This document shows positions 17,601 through 26,412 of a stretch of DNA of 64,000 nucleotides, one piece after another. The translations under genes were made by a program, and so were the position numbers. Positions within the stretch are counted from its first letter, which is position 1, and each line of letters starts with the position of its first letter. The notes beneath the pieces were generated by a model. That model searched no databases, was not told the origin of the DNA, and was given only the letters and a program-made list of their open reading frames with translations. This stretch comes from Streptomyces sp. NBC_00690 (lineage in GTDB: Bacteria; Actinomycetota; Actinomycetes; Streptomycetales; Streptomycetaceae), in NCBI RefSeq assembly GCF_036226685.1, contig NZ_CP109009.1:7963501-8027500 (forward strand), written 5' to 3'.

Positions 17601-18542
17601 TCAGGGACCGACCACGTGGTTCACCAGTTCGCCGATTCCCTCGACGCTGACGCGGATCTCGTCACCGGCGTGCATGAACACCGGGGGCTTGCGGCCCATG
17701 CCGACTCCGGCCGGTGTGCCCGTGCTCAGTACATCGCCGGGTTCGAAGGCAAAGTACTGGGACAACTGCTCGATGAGTTCGGCGATACCCGTCAGCAGGT
17801 CCGAGGTGTGTCCGTCCTGCATGAGCCGGCCGTTCAGCGTGGTCTTGATCGTCAGGTTCTCGGGGTCGGTGATCTCATCCGCGGTGACCACGGCAGGCCC
17901 CATCGGACAGAAGGTTGGATACTGCTTGCCGAGGAGCATGTCCGTCCATGCCCAACGCCCGTCCTCCGGGGTGGTGGCACTGGCGATTCGGGGGACCTCA
18001 TCCCGGGCGGACACATCGTTGATGATGGTGTAGCCGCCGATGTAGTCCATTGCGTCGGCTGCTGTGACCGCGTGACAGCTGCGGCCGAAGACCACACAGA
18101 ACTCGCCCTCGAAATCGACCATGTCCGGGGCTCCGGCGGGGATTCGGATCGATGCATCGGGGCCGATCACCGAGTGCGGCGACTTGACGAACCATGCGGC
18201 CTTCCTCGGCGCATCTCCGCCCATCTCCAGCACGTGGGAACGGTAGTTGACGCCGGCGGCCACGATCTGGACGCGCTCACCCAATGGCGCAAGCAGGGTG
18301 GCGGGCTGCGGAACCAACCATCCCGGGTCCTCGATCCGCTGGACATCTGCGGTGACCTTCGCCAGTACCCCTCGTACGGCGTCCAGGTACTCCGGTCCAC
18401 GTCGGAAGAGATCGGCGACGGTGGTGGGAACCTCCACACCGTGTGCGTCCAGCACGCGTGACAGGTCGACCACACCCAGGCCCGGAACATCGGCACCAGG
18501 GGCAGAACGTCCGGACGGATCCGAATAGGTAACGAGACGCAT
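17601..18542 (-). CDS. Fumarylacetoacetate hydrolase family protein
   Basis: This 313-residue enzyme has an N-terminal FAH-like cap and a catalytic C-terminal domain with the family's metal-binding acidic residues in VDFEGEFCVVFGRSC (EGE), the following helix VSARDEVPRIA, and the glycine-rich GDVLSTGTPAGVGMGRKPP loop. Such enzymes hydrolyse C-C bonds of acylpyruvates or decarboxylate/hydrate ring-cleavage products. The start at 18542 has GGAGAG 6 bases upstream. It is the last gene of the leftward operon and the second FAH protein in it, so it may act on a different intermediate from the one at 22724. Confidence 0.88.
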   Translation of the reverse strand: MRLVTYSDPSGRSAPGADVPGLGVVDLSRVLDAHGVEVPTTVADLFRRGPEYLDAVRGVLAKVTADVQRIEDPGWLVPQPATLLAPLGERVQIVAAGVNYRSHVLEMGGDAPRKAAWFVKSPHSVIGPDASIRIPAGAPDMVDFEGEFCVVFGRSCHAVTAADAMDYIGGYTIINDVSARDEVPRIASATTPEDGRWAWTDMLLGKQYPTFCPMGPAVVTADEITDPENLTIKTTLNGRLMQDGHTSDLLTGIAELIEQLSQYFAFEPGDVLSTGTPAGVGMGRKPPVFMHAGDEIRVSVEGIGELVNHVVGP

Positions 18543-18665
18543 CAAGTCTCTCCAAGCTGGTATCGGGGAAACGCACCGTGGGAAGGGGCAGCTCTGCATG
18601 TCGTACGCGGTGGCAGCCCCGCCGCTGGGCTGGCGGGGCTGGCGGACCGAAACGGGTACCGGAGG

Positions 18666-19619
18666 CTACTTGAAGCTCTCCGGTGGGAAGGTGCCCCATT
18701 CGTCAGCGGAGCGGGGATCGGTCACCGACCAGTGCGTCGGTGAGTAGTTCTCATCGTCGAGGATCGTCATCTCCTCCGACGAGAACTCCAGAATGTGCCC
18801 GACGTGGTCGCGGAAGTAGATCGCCACGTTGTGACCGGGACCGTGGCGCACCGGACCCCACAGGATCTCGACGTCGTTCTTCGTCATCACCTCCGATGCC
18901 TCCAACACTGCGGCGGCGTCCTTGACCGTGAACTGCACGTGGTGCAGCCCGTTCACCTCGGCGCGTGCCAGCGCCATGCAGTGGTAGAGCTTGCTGCCGC
19001 GGAAGAAGGCCATCAGTGGTGAAGTGTCGGGCAGTTGGATCTGAGAGCTCTCCATCAGACCCAGGTTCGTCTTCACGTACTCGATTTCGCCGTCCATGTC
19101 GACCGTGCGCAGCACCACGTGGTCGGAGGCGATCGGCGCCGGTGCCACGGACGGCCGCCGGGTCGAAGCGGCCACCGGTACGTCTGGTACGAAGCCGGTC
19201 CTGAGCTCGATTGGGTGGCCGGCAGGGGTCCGGAAGCTCAAGGTGGATCCTGGGCGGAACTGCGAGATCTCGTCATTGCGTGTGAAGTCGACGCCGGCCT
19301 TCGCGAGCATGGAGGCGGCCTCCTCGAACGCCGCGTCGTCGGTGACGATGTAGGAGATGGTCTCCAGGCCGCTCACACCCGGCGTGTAGACGAGCGAGTA
19401 GGCGTCCGGCCCGTGGCCCGCCAGGTAATAGCGGCCTGCGTCGTCGTGCCCGGCGTGCTGGAAGCCCAGGTGACTGACCGCGTACTCGGCCGAGGCCGCC
19501 GGGTCGGGGCTGAACAGCGCGACATGGCCGGTACGGTAGATGCCCAGACCCTTCGGCTTGGTGACGGGTTCGACCGGTCGCGGGATCTGCATCGGTTCGG
19601 CTTCGGTGTCGACAGACAT
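18666..19619 (-). CDS. VOC-fold extradiol-type dioxygenase
   Basis: This 317-residue protein has two tandem glyoxalase/VOC modules like type I extradiol dioxygenases (2,3-dihydroxybiphenyl and related catechol dioxygenases). Candidate iron ligands in the second module are His in DHVVLRTVDM, His in LHHVQFTV and Glu in HILEFSSEEM; the first module holds YRTGHVALFSPDP. Length fits the family. With a gentisate-type dioxygenase in the same operon it could cleave a second substrate, or it could be a VOC hydrolase or isomerase; the enzymatic class cannot be fixed from sequence alone. Confidence 0.8.
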   Translation of the reverse strand: MSVDTEAEPMQIPRPVEPVTKPKGLGIYRTGHVALFSPDPAASAEYAVSHLGFQHAGHDDAGRYYLAGHGPDAYSLVYTPGVSGLETISYIVTDDAAFEEAASMLAKAGVDFTRNDEISQFRPGSTLSFRTPAGHPIELRTGFVPDVPVAASTRRPSVAPAPIASDHVVLRTVDMDGEIEYVKTNLGLMESSQIQLPDTSPLMAFFRGSKLYHCMALARAEVNGLHHVQFTVKDAAAVLEASEVMTKNDVEILWGPVRHGPGHNVAIYFRDHVGHILEFSSEEMTILDDENYSPTHWSVTDPRSADEWGTFPPESFK

Positions 19620-19651
19620 CGTGCGGCTCCAATCGGTGTTGGGTTCAGTCT

Positions 19652-19683
19652 CTGAGCTGTCTGAGCTGTCTGAGCTGTCTGAG
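19652..19683. repeat. 9-bp tandem repeat
   Basis: CTGAGCTGT is repeated three and a half times without error in the gap between the VOC dioxygenase and the dehydrogenase. It lies upstream of the dioxygenase start and outside coding sequence. Confidence 0.85.
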
Positions 19684-19741
19684 GATGCTGGGGAGTGCTG
19701 GGGCTGCTCGTAGTGGTCTTTTGGGGGGCGATACGGTCGGC

Positions 19742-20668
19742 TCAGCGGGTACTGCCCACGGGCGCGAGGCCCCCGGCGATGGCATCGGCCGACTCGGATT
19801 CCAGCACCGCGACGAGGACGGCGATGTCCTCCTCGCCGTAGCCCTGTGCGCAGGCGGCTTCACAGATCCGGTGCACGGTGCCCAGGAGCGGCATCGCCGC
19901 ACCGACTTCGGCCGCGGTGGCCATGATGGCCTCGGCCACCTCGACCGCACCGGAGACCGTTCCCTTCACGGGACGGGTCTGACCCTCGGCCATCATCGGC
20001 GCGCGTACGTTGAACATCGTCGACGCCGCGGCGGACGGCTTGATCGTGTCGATGACCAACTGCGTGTCCAGGCCCACGGCCTTTGCCAGGGCGATCGCCT
20101 CCGCGGCGGCCGTGATGTGGACGAACGTCAGTGTGTTGGCGACGAACTTCATCTTGGAGCCCGAGCCGAACTCGCCGGTGGCGATGACCCTGCCCAGGGC
20201 TTCGAGCGCCGGACGGACCCGTTCGAGTGCGCTCGCCTCGCCGCTGGCGAACACTGTTCCCTTGCGCTCTGCCACCATCGGCGGGGTGCCGCTGACCGGA
20301 GCGTCGAGCATGGTGATGCCCGCAGCCGCCAGGACGTCGCGAGCGGCTTCCTTGCGGCTCAGCGCCATCGCTCCGATGTCGACCACGAGCAGGTCGGACC
20401 GACCGGCGGCGAGCAGCCCGTGTTCACCGCTGATCACATCGTCGAGTGCGTCTGCCGAGGTCACGCACGTGAAGATGATGTCGGCGCGTTCCGCGACCTC
20501 CTTCGCGGAAGTGGCCGCCTTGCCGCCGATGGCCTCGAAGTCCGCCATCGAACTGCGTCGATAGCCCCACACGGAGTAGCCGTCGGCGATGAGGTTCGCC
20601 GCGAACGGCAGGCCGATCTTGCCGGGGGCGATAAGACCGACAGTGAGGTCGGAGCCTTGGGTCGTCAC
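19742..20668 (-). CDS. NAD(P)-dependent beta-hydroxyacid dehydrogenase
   Basis: This 308-residue enzyme of the 3-hydroxyisobutyrate/6-phosphogluconate dehydrogenase family has an N-terminal Rossmann fold whose glycine motif is GLIAPGKIGLPFAANL (the usual GxGxxG is altered to APGKIG), the substrate motif DAPVSGTPPMVAERKGTVFA, and the catalytic Lys region GSGSKMKFVANTL, followed by an all-helical domain. It probably oxidises or reduces a hydroxyacid produced from ring cleavage. It lies 50 bases after the YciI-like gene in the operon. Confidence 0.85.
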   Translation of the reverse strand: MTTQGSDLTVGLIAPGKIGLPFAANLIADGYSVWGYRRSSMADFEAIGGKAATSAKEVAERADIIFTCVTSADALDDVISGEHGLLAAGRSDLLVVDIGAMALSRKEAARDVLAAAGITMLDAPVSGTPPMVAERKGTVFASGEASALERVRPALEALGRVIATGEFGSGSKMKFVANTLTFVHITAAAEAIALAKAVGLDTQLVIDTIKPSAAASTMFNVRAPMMAEGQTRPVKGTVSGAVEVAEAIMATAAEVGAAMPLLGTVHRICEAACAQGYGEEDIAVLVAVLESESADAIAGGLAPVGSTR

Positions 20669-20718
20669 CAGGTGTCTCCTTGCTAGGTGCGCCGTTCGCG
20701 CGAGGGTTGGGGTTGCGA

Positions 20719-21090
20719 TCAGCGCAGGTGGTAGCTGCGGTCCGAGAAGTCGACGGCGATTTCAATACGCCCTTGGTGCACCTGCCACTCCTCGATCCGG
20801 AACGACCGGGCGCCGCTGCTGTGGAAGGGATCGGCCGCGGCGAGGGCGGCGGCGGCGTCGGTGCTCGTGGCCCGTACGATCAGCATGCCGTTGGGCCCGG
20901 GGTTGCCCGTCGCATCGAGGAACGGCCCCGACATCAGGAGCGCGCCCTGCTTTTCCAGCCCGGTGAGGTAGGCCAGGTGTGCAGGGATGTGAGCGACGAG
21001 TTCTTCCGGTCGGGGTCCGGGGTCGGAGAAGATCACGAAGAACTGCTTGTTCAGCGAGCCCGCAGTGGGGTTCGGCATCGCCGCGGTCAT
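20719..21090 (-). CDS. YciI-like protein
   Basis: This 123-residue protein has a dimeric alpha-beta barrel signature of the YciI family: FFVIFSDPGPRPEELV, HLAYLTGLEKQGALLMSGPF and ADPFHSSGARSFRIEEWQV, with the conserved His and Asp-Pro. One characterised relative (TftG) eliminates chloride from an aromatic ring-degradation intermediate, so a catalytic role in this operon is reasonable; other relatives have no known function. Its start overlaps the previous stop in ATGA. Confidence 0.78.
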   Translation of the reverse strand: MTAAMPNPTAGSLNKQFFVIFSDPGPRPEELVAHIPAHLAYLTGLEKQGALLMSGPFLDATGNPGPNGMLIVRATSTDAAAALAAADPFHSSGARSFRIEEWQVHQGRIEIAVDFSDRSYHLR

Positions 21091-21572
21091 CGCTGCTGGC
21101 CCTTTTCGGCTGCCAACTCCATGATGCGCGGGTTGCCGTCGGTCCACAGGAGCCCCATCGTCACCGAGTCGAGCAGCCACCCGGACCCGGCGCGGACCAG
21201 GCCGAAGGTGTACGTTCCGTTGGTCGCCGTGTAGGGGCTGCCACCGGGGTTCGCCAGTCGCATCTCGACCCGGGCGTGCACGATGCAGGTCGCGTGGTCG
21301 CCTTCGGTGCTGATGTGGGGCAGTGACAGGAAGTGCTGTGAGGCATCGGTGTGCACGATGGTGGCGTTCCATCGGGCTTCTAGCTCTTCGGGGCCGAGTA
21401 CGGTGGCGGGGCGACCGGTGACGGACTCGTAGTTCCAGGTGACCCGTTCGGCCAGGCATCCCACTGCGCGTTTGATGTCCCGGGCGTCCAGCGCGAGGAC
21501 GAAGGCCGCGACGGTGTCCTCGATCGCCGCGCGGTCCCGCGCATAGTCATTTCGTGCTGTGGAGCTTGTCAT
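21087..21572 (-). CDS. SnoaL-like/NTF2-fold protein
   Basis: This 161-residue protein opens with AIEDTVAAFVLALDARDIKR then AVGCLAERVTWNYES, the usual start of SnoaL-like domains, and ends with beta strands (ATCIVHARVEMRL, GSGWLLDSVTMGLLW). The same fold is found in polyketide cyclases, dehydratases and the beta subunits of ring-hydroxylating dioxygenases, but no alpha subunit is present. It is overlapped by the YciI gene and lies 31 bases after the gentisate-dioxygenase-like gene; a small isomerase or hydratase role is inferred. Confidence 0.75.
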   Translation of the reverse strand: MTSSTARNDYARDRAAIEDTVAAFVLALDARDIKRAVGCLAERVTWNYESVTGRPATVLGPEELEARWNATIVHTDASQHFLSLPHISTEGDHATCIVHARVEMRLANPGGSPYTATNGTYTFGLVRAGSGWLLDSVTMGLLWTDGNPRIMELAAEKGQQR

Positions 21573-21603
21573 AGGGGTCTCCCCGGGTGGTCTTGGGTGA
21601 CGG

Positions 21604-22677
21604 TCACCCCTGCCGCTGGCATGTCCGCTCCTGGTAGAAGCCGAGGGCCTTGAGCACCGGGATGTCGGTGTGCGAGAAGAGGATCGCCGGCTCGTTCTCG
21701 GTGTTGATGTGCTCGTGCACCGACCATCCCGGCACCGTGAAGGTGTCGTGTTCGGACCAGTCCAGCACCTCGCCGTCCACGATCGTCCGCCCCCGGCCGC
21801 GTACCACGTGGTAGATCACACTACTGGTGTGCTGATGCGCCTCGGTGTGCATCCTGGCCGGCAGCGCCTGGATGTAGGCGCCCATGGTCGGCATGATGGA
21901 ACCGCCGCTGTGGGGGTTGGTGAACTCGAAGATGACGCCGTCGGTGGGCGAGCCGCTCCAGTCGTCGAGGGCGGCCTTGAGCAACTGCTCTGTCTGACTC
22001 CAGGGGTAGTTGATGACGGGCGAGTACGGCTTGTCCCACGTCTGCCAGGCCGGGTTGAGCCTGCTGTTGGCATAGAGACGTTCGGTCGAGTCCGCGGAAC
22101 GCAACTCCTCCTGGACGCGGTCCGGGCCGTCGACGAAGAAGTTCGCTTCGAGCTTGTTGATCAGTGGAAGGTCGAGCCCGTCCATCCACACCACCGGCTC
22201 GTCGGTGAAGTTGCCGTGGTCGTGCCAGGCCCAGGAGGGGGTGAGCACGATGTCGCCGGGGTGCATATGCGCGCGCTCGCCATCCACTGCGGTGTAGGCG
22301 CCCGAGCCTTCGATGACGAACCGGAAGGCAGCAGCGGCATGCTTGTGCATCGGTGCGATCTCGCCCGGCAGCACCAACTGGATCCCCGCGTAGAGGTTGT
22401 TCGCGGTCTCCACCTTCTTGGCCAACCCGGGGTTGATCAGCATCAGGACACGTCGCTCCGCCTCCTCTGCGCTGATCAGTTGGCCCGCGGTCATCAGTTG
22501 GGCGCGGACATCGTCGTACCGCCAGACGTGCGGCAGTGCACGGCTCTTCGGCTCGGTCGGCAGCAGTCGTGGGTCGGTGTTGCGCCACAGCGGCTCGACG
22601 CTGAACGAGTCGAGGCCCGCGTAGTACTGCTCCACGTCGATGTCGGGCGTCGTACTGTCCGTGCTGGTCTGCATCAT
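21604..22677 (-). CDS. Gentisate 1,2-dioxygenase-like bicupin
   Basis: This 357-residue double-cupin protein has the iron-binding motif of the first cupin, MHKHAAAAFRFVIEGSGAYT, with HPGDIVLTPSWAWHDHGN completing it; the second cupin carries TEAHQHTSSVIYHVVRGRG and TVPGWSVHEHIN. These match gentisate and salicylate 1,2-dioxygenases, which open a ring carrying one hydroxyl ortho to a carboxylate. GAAGGAGA lies before two consecutive ATG codons (22677 and 22674). In the operon it would make a maleylpyruvate-type product for the adjacent FAH hydrolase. The exact ring substituents are unknown. Confidence 0.88.
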   Translation of the reverse strand: MMQTSTDSTTPDIDVEQYYAGLDSFSVEPLWRNTDPRLLPTEPKSRALPHVWRYDDVRAQLMTAGQLISAEEAERRVLMLINPGLAKKVETANNLYAGIQLVLPGEIAPMHKHAAAAFRFVIEGSGAYTAVDGERAHMHPGDIVLTPSWAWHDHGNFTDEPVVWMDGLDLPLINKLEANFFVDGPDRVQEELRSADSTERLYANSRLNPAWQTWDKPYSPVINYPWSQTEQLLKAALDDWSGSPTDGVIFEFTNPHSGGSIMPTMGAYIQALPARMHTEAHQHTSSVIYHVVRGRGRTIVDGEVLDWSEHDTFTVPGWSVHEHINTENEPAILFSHTDIPVLKALGFYQERTCQRQG

Positions 22678-22723
22678 CTTGTCTCCTTCTGACTTCTCCG
22701 TCCGGCACCTGCGCTGAGGGGGT

Positions 22724-23599
22724 TCACCACTTGCGCGTCACGACGGGAAGGCTCAGTTCGCCCAGCCCGTCGATCTCGGCACGTACGACATCGCCCGCCT
22801 CGATCGGGCCGACTCCCTCCGGCGTCCCGGTCGCGTAGATGTCGCCCGGCCGCAGCGTCACAACGCTGCTCGCCTGCTCGATCAGGTCGTCGATACCGAC
22901 GATCAGGTCGCGGGTGTTGGCCTGCTGGCGCAGTTCGTCGTTGACCCACAACCTCAGGCCGAGGTTGCTGGGGTCGGTCACCTCGTCGGCGGTGACGATG
23001 AACGGGCCGATCGGTGTGAAGGTCTCGAACGACTTGCGCATCGTCCGTTCTTCCTGCCGCTCGCCCTCGGTGCGCAGGGTCAGGTCCAGCAGGATGAGGT
23101 AGCCGAAGATGTGGTCGGTCACCTGCTCGGCGGGTACGCCCCGGGCGGGCTTGCCGATGACGATCCCCAGTTCCACCTCGTGGTGGAAGGCACGGCCGGG
23201 CATGGGGGGCAGTTCGATCGCGTCGGCCGGCCCTGAGATCGATGCGGAGCTCTTGACGAAGAAACCCACGTCACTGGGCGACCGCAGGGCCTGTTGGTTG
23301 GTCGGTCGATACTGCGAGTCGGTCATCTCGGCGACGTGCGCATGGTAGTTGGCCGGTGCTGCGAGCACCTGTCCCGGACGCGGGATCGGCGGCAGCAGGG
23401 TCACTTCGGCGAGCGAGCGCTCCGGCGCCGAGGCCAGCGCTGTGCGCAGCGGTTCTTTGAGCTCGTCGAAGTGCTCGATCAGCTGGTTGATCACATAGGG
23501 AGTACCGTGCCATCGGCTGTCGACGACGTCGGTGACGTCACGCACTGAGGCGCCGTCGACGATGCCGATGCGGTACTGGTCGAAGAGTGCGATGCGCAT
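22724..23599 (-). CDS. FAH-family hydrolase, fumarylpyruvate hydrolase-like
   Basis: This 291-residue enzyme is a member of the fumarylacetoacetate hydrolase superfamily with metal ligands in FHHEVELGIVIGKPARG (E-E motif) and the loop PGDIYATGTPEGVGPIEAGD. It sits directly upstream of the bicupin dioxygenase with a 46-base gap, the arrangement expected for cleavage of fumarylpyruvate to fumarate and pyruvate. No obvious glutathione- or mycothiol-dependent maleylpyruvate isomerase is in the operon, so either the cis isomer is hydrolysed or the isomerase lies elsewhere. Confidence 0.85.
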   Translation of the reverse strand: MRIALFDQYRIGIVDGASVRDVTDVVDSRWHGTPYVINQLIEHFDELKEPLRTALASAPERSLAEVTLLPPIPRPGQVLAAPANYHAHVAEMTDSQYRPTNQQALRSPSDVGFFVKSSASISGPADAIELPPMPGRAFHHEVELGIVIGKPARGVPAEQVTDHIFGYLILLDLTLRTEGERQEERTMRKSFETFTPIGPFIVTADEVTDPSNLGLRLWVNDELRQQANTRDLIVGIDDLIEQASSVVTLRPGDIYATGTPEGVGPIEAGDVVRAEIDGLGELSLPVVTRKW

Positions 23600-23677
23600 G
23601 GAGTGGGTCGATCCTTCGCGGTTCCGAGGTGGGTCACCGGCTCCAGCCGGGTGCGGTCGAGGGGGCGTACCGGATCG

Positions 23678-25087
23678 TCAGTGGTCCCCCGGGTGCGGAG
23701 GTGGCGGTGGAGCCCACCCGGGTGTGACGCCGGCCGCCTCCAGCAGCTCACCGACGGTGTCGACGGCCCGCCGGCTGATCCCTGCCGCGTCGGCCGCGAT
23801 GAGTGCGCCGCCGCGTTTGACGGCCCGGCCTGCGACGAAGACGGTGTCTACGGTCTGACGGCTGGCGTGGTGAACGATCGAGGCGACCGGGTCGAGGACC
23901 GGAGTCATCGAGATGTGATCCGTGCGGATCATGACGATGTCGGCCTGCTTACCCGGGGTGAGGCTGCCGGTGACATCCTCCATTCCCAATGCGCGGGCGC
24001 CCTCGATGGTCGCGAATTCGAGCACGTCCCGCGCGGATAGTTCGAGCTGCCACGGGTTGGCCCCGTTCTCCAGCGACTGCTGGTTGGCCAGGCCGCGCGG
24101 CACTGCCAGTGCGAAGCGCATCGCTGTGAACGGATCGCCGCCGACGGCCATACAGGTGTCGATGCCGATGTTCGGCCTGATGCCTGCCTTCAGTAGCTGG
24201 GTGATCGGCGGCCAGCCGTGTCCCATGGCGGACTCGTCCTCGGGGGTCACCGACACCGATACGCCGGCGTCGGCCATCAGCCGGAACTCCTCATCGGTGA
24301 GCAGGTTGCAGTGACCGAAGATCAGGTCGTCGCCGAGGAGCCCCGCCCTGTGCAGCCGGGTCACATTGGGTCGGCCCTGCGGATCGAGCACCGCCATACC
24401 GATGTGGGTGTTGATCCGCAGCCCCAGTTCGCGGCCGAGTGCGAAATCGGCCCGTACGACGTCCAGGGGCGAGGAGTCCGGTCCGCGTACCGCCAGACCC
24501 ATGGTGACGAGCCCCGAGTCGGAGGAGAAGTATCGACTGCGCACCCGGCGGATCTCGGCCTCGTTGCTGGGAGTGGTGCTGGTGAACGGGGGCGAGAGGA
24601 TTTCCAGTTGTTCGGACATCGCTCCGCCGTAGCCGAACACCGCGCGGATGCCGCTGGCTTGCAGCGCGCGCACGGCCTCGTCGGTGTGCTCGGGCGAAGA
24701 CTGGTTGTGGGAGTAGTCGAAGACGGTGGTGACTCCCGAGTCGAGGGAGTCGTAGGCACCGAGGGCGGTGCCCAGGGACATGTGCTCCGGCGTCATATGC
24801 GGGCCGAGCATCCCGAACATCGTTGTGAAGTACTGGAACAGGGACCAGTCGGCCGCCAATCCGCGCATGAGCGCCTGGAACAGATGGCGATGTGAGTCGA
24901 TGAAGCCGGGGAGCACGATGTGCCGTGAGGCATCGACGATGTCGGCGCTGCCTTCGGCGATCGCCAGATCGGGGCCGATCGCGGCGATCGTTCCGTTCTC
25001 GATGAGTACGTCGCCGATCAGGTCACCGACGGTCGGATCCATGGACACGATCCGGCCGCCTCGCAACAGCGTGCGCGCTGCCGTCAT
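23678..25087 (-). CDS. Amidohydrolase, TrzA/AtzB-like metal-dependent hydrolase
   Basis: This 469-residue metal-dependent amidohydrolase has the HxH metal motif in [13 protein letters not shown], a third His in NTHIGMAV, His in [12 protein letters not shown], and Asp in [13 protein letters not shown]. It belongs to the cytosine-deaminase/triazine-hydrolase group, so deamination or dehalogenation of an aromatic or N-heterocycle is likely and would be the first step of the operon. The start at 25087 is chosen because the frame upstream loses protein character and because a 13-codon leader with a strong ribosome site ends exactly there in ATGA. Confidence 0.87.
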   Translation of the reverse strand: MTAARTLLRGGRIVSMDPTVGDLIGDVLIENGTIAAIGPDLAIAEGSADIVDASRHIVLPGFIDSHRHLFQALMRGLAADWSLFQYFTTMFGMLGPHMTPEHMSLGTALGAYDSLDSGVTTVFDYSHNQSSPEHTDEAVRALQASGIRAVFGYGGAMSEQLEILSPPFTSTTPSNEAEIRRVRSRYFSSDSGLVTMGLAVRGPDSSPLDVVRADFALGRELGLRINTHIGMAVLDPQGRPNVTRLHRAGLLGDDLIFGHCNLLTDEEFRLMADAGVSVSVTPEDESAMGHGWPPITQLLKAGIRPNIGIDTCMAVGGDPFTAMRFALAVPRGLANQQSLENGANPWQLELSARDVLEFATIEGARALGMEDVTGSLTPGKQADIVMIRTDHISMTPVLDPVASIVHHASRQTVDTVFVAGRAVKRGGALIAADAAGISRRAVDTVGELLEAAGVTPGWAPPPPPHPGDH

Positions 25088-25125
25088 GCCGTGACCGCCG
25101 TGCACCGGTGCAGAGCAGATTTCAT
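25084..25125 (-). CDS. 13-residue leader peptide coupled to amidohydrolase
   Basis: An AGGAGG ribosome site lies 9 bases before an ATG that opens [13 protein letters not shown] and a stop. The stop TGA overlaps the amidohydrolase start (ATGA). The amidohydrolase has no good ribosome site of its own, so ribosomes finishing the leader probably reinitiate on it. The peptide shows no codon runs typical of amino-acid attenuators; simple translational coupling is the likely role. Confidence 0.5.
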   Translation of the reverse strand: MKSALHRCTAVTA

Positions 25126-25163
25126 CCCAGGACCCCTCCTGTGGGCGGTGGGTCAGTCTGCTA

Positions 25164-25184
25164 ATGTTCTGCAATACAGAACAT
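25164..25184. promoter_or_regulatory. Operator palindrome 1 (IclR type)
   Basis: ATGTTCTG and CAGAACAT form a perfect 8-bp dyad around CAATA, between the promoter and the amidohydrolase leader. It shares GTTC/GAAC half sites with the second palindrome at 25199-25211, as expected for a site bound by the divergent IclR regulator. Confidence 0.65.
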
Positions 25185-25198
25185 GAGACTGTGACACA

Positions 25199-25226
25199 GA
25201 ACAATATGTTCGCGTCGTTACGACGC
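25199..25226. promoter_or_regulatory. Two abutting operator palindromes
   Basis: GAACA-ATA-TGTTC (25199-25211) is immediately followed by GCGTCG-TTA-CGACGC (25212-25226). The first covers the putative -10 box of the catabolic operon and the second fills the spacer to its -35, so occupancy of either would block RNA polymerase. Confidence 0.6.
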
Positions 25227-25232
25227 TGTCAA
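25203..25232 (-). promoter_or_regulatory. Promoter of the catabolic operon
   Basis: Read leftward, a consensus TTGACA (25232-25227) is followed after 18 bases by CATATT (25208-25203). Transcription would begin near 25196, giving a leader that contains operator palindrome 1. Confidence 0.6.
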
Positions 25233-25366
25233 GAGTGCTGTGCCTGGATTTGCCGGAGTGTTGTGGACCGAATTGCCGGACATGCAACTCGCTCGCCCCT
25301 GATGGCGAGGCCGCCTCTACACTCGGCGCCGTAGCTTGTGACATCGGACGCCTGGAGGAGCATCGA

Positions 25367-26149
25367 ATGATCGCGCCAGCCAAGGAGACGGATACGTTGA
25401 CCCCGAACTACCCGATCGGTTCCGTCGACAAGGCCCTGCGCCTGCTGTGCGTCCTCGCCGAGGAGCGGGCGATCCGGGTCGCTGATGCCGGCCGAAGGAT
25501 CGGGACCGCCCGGTCGACGGCCCATCGACTGCTGGAGATGCTCCAGCTACATGGATTCGCCCAACAGGATCCGGTTACACGCGCGTACGTCCCCGGCCCG
25601 CGGCTGCTGGACATCGGGGCAGCCGCGCTGAACAACCTCGACATCCGGGCGATCGCCAGGCCCGTGATGGAGGAGTTGGTGGTCGAGGTCCAGGAGTCGG
25701 CGCACCTCGTGATCCTGTCCGGCCCGGACATGCTGATCATCGACGCGGTCGAGAGCTCACGGGCGCTGCGCGTCGGCTCCCGCGTCGGGGTCCGTGTGCC
25801 GGGCTACGCCGCCGCCGGTGGACGGGCCGTGCTGGCGCAGTTGTCCGAAGATCGGGTGAAGGCCATGTTCCCGTGCGAGGAACTGGACGTGATCACACCG
25901 GACACCCTGACGAGTCGTGCCGCGCTCATCGAGGAACTGGCAGAGGTGCGTGAGCGCGGATTCGCCGTGTGCATCGGGGAGGTGGAGCCCGATGTGGCCA
26001 CCGTAGCTGCGGTCATCCCGAACGGTGATCGCATCACTCCGGCGGCGATCACCGTGTCGATGCCCCGCTACCGGTTCACCGAGGACGATCTCACCCGGCT
26101 GGGCCATGCGACGATGAAAGCGGCACAGCGTTGTGCAGCGGTGGCCTGA
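25367..26149 (+). CDS. IclR family transcriptional regulator
   Basis: This 260-residue regulator has an N-terminal winged helix (SVDKALRLLCVLAEERAIRV, RIGTARSTAHRLLEMLQLHGF) and a C-terminal IclR effector domain (VMEELVVEVQESAHLVILSG, PGYAAAGGRAVLAQLSEDRV, FAVCIGEVEPDVATVAAVI). The start at 25367 has GGAGGAG 6 bases upstream; the frame runs open further but without protein character. It is transcribed away from the eight-gene ring-cleavage operon and very likely controls it through the palindromes in the shared upstream region. Confidence 0.9.
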   Translation: MIAPAKETDTLTPNYPIGSVDKALRLLCVLAEERAIRVADAGRRIGTARSTAHRLLEMLQLHGFAQQDPVTRAYVPGPRLLDIGAAALNNLDIRAIARPVMEELVVEVQESAHLVILSGPDMLIIDAVESSRALRVGSRVGVRVPGYAAAGGRAVLAQLSEDRVKAMFPCEELDVITPDTLTSRAALIEELAEVRERGFAVCIGEVEPDVATVAAVIPNGDRITPAAITVSMPRYRFTEDDLTRLGHATMKAAQRCAAVA

Positions 26150-26412
26150 ACCGACCGTCCGATCCGGCCTTGCCCCGGTCACCGGCGTCGGCGATCCGGT
26201 TCGACAGAGTGTGCGCCGGCCGAGTGCGCGGGCGTGTGGTGACCGGTCGGCGTCACCGCTCGACACACCCGGCCGGGGCGACTTTGCCGGGCTCAGCCGT
26301 CTTCTCGGTCCAATGTGGTTCTCCCCACCGGCGAGTTCGATGGGCCGGGCGCCCTTGTCCCTCACCATCAGCCCGTCTGATGGCCCGTCCTGACCTGCAT
26401 GGCCGCGCGAGG

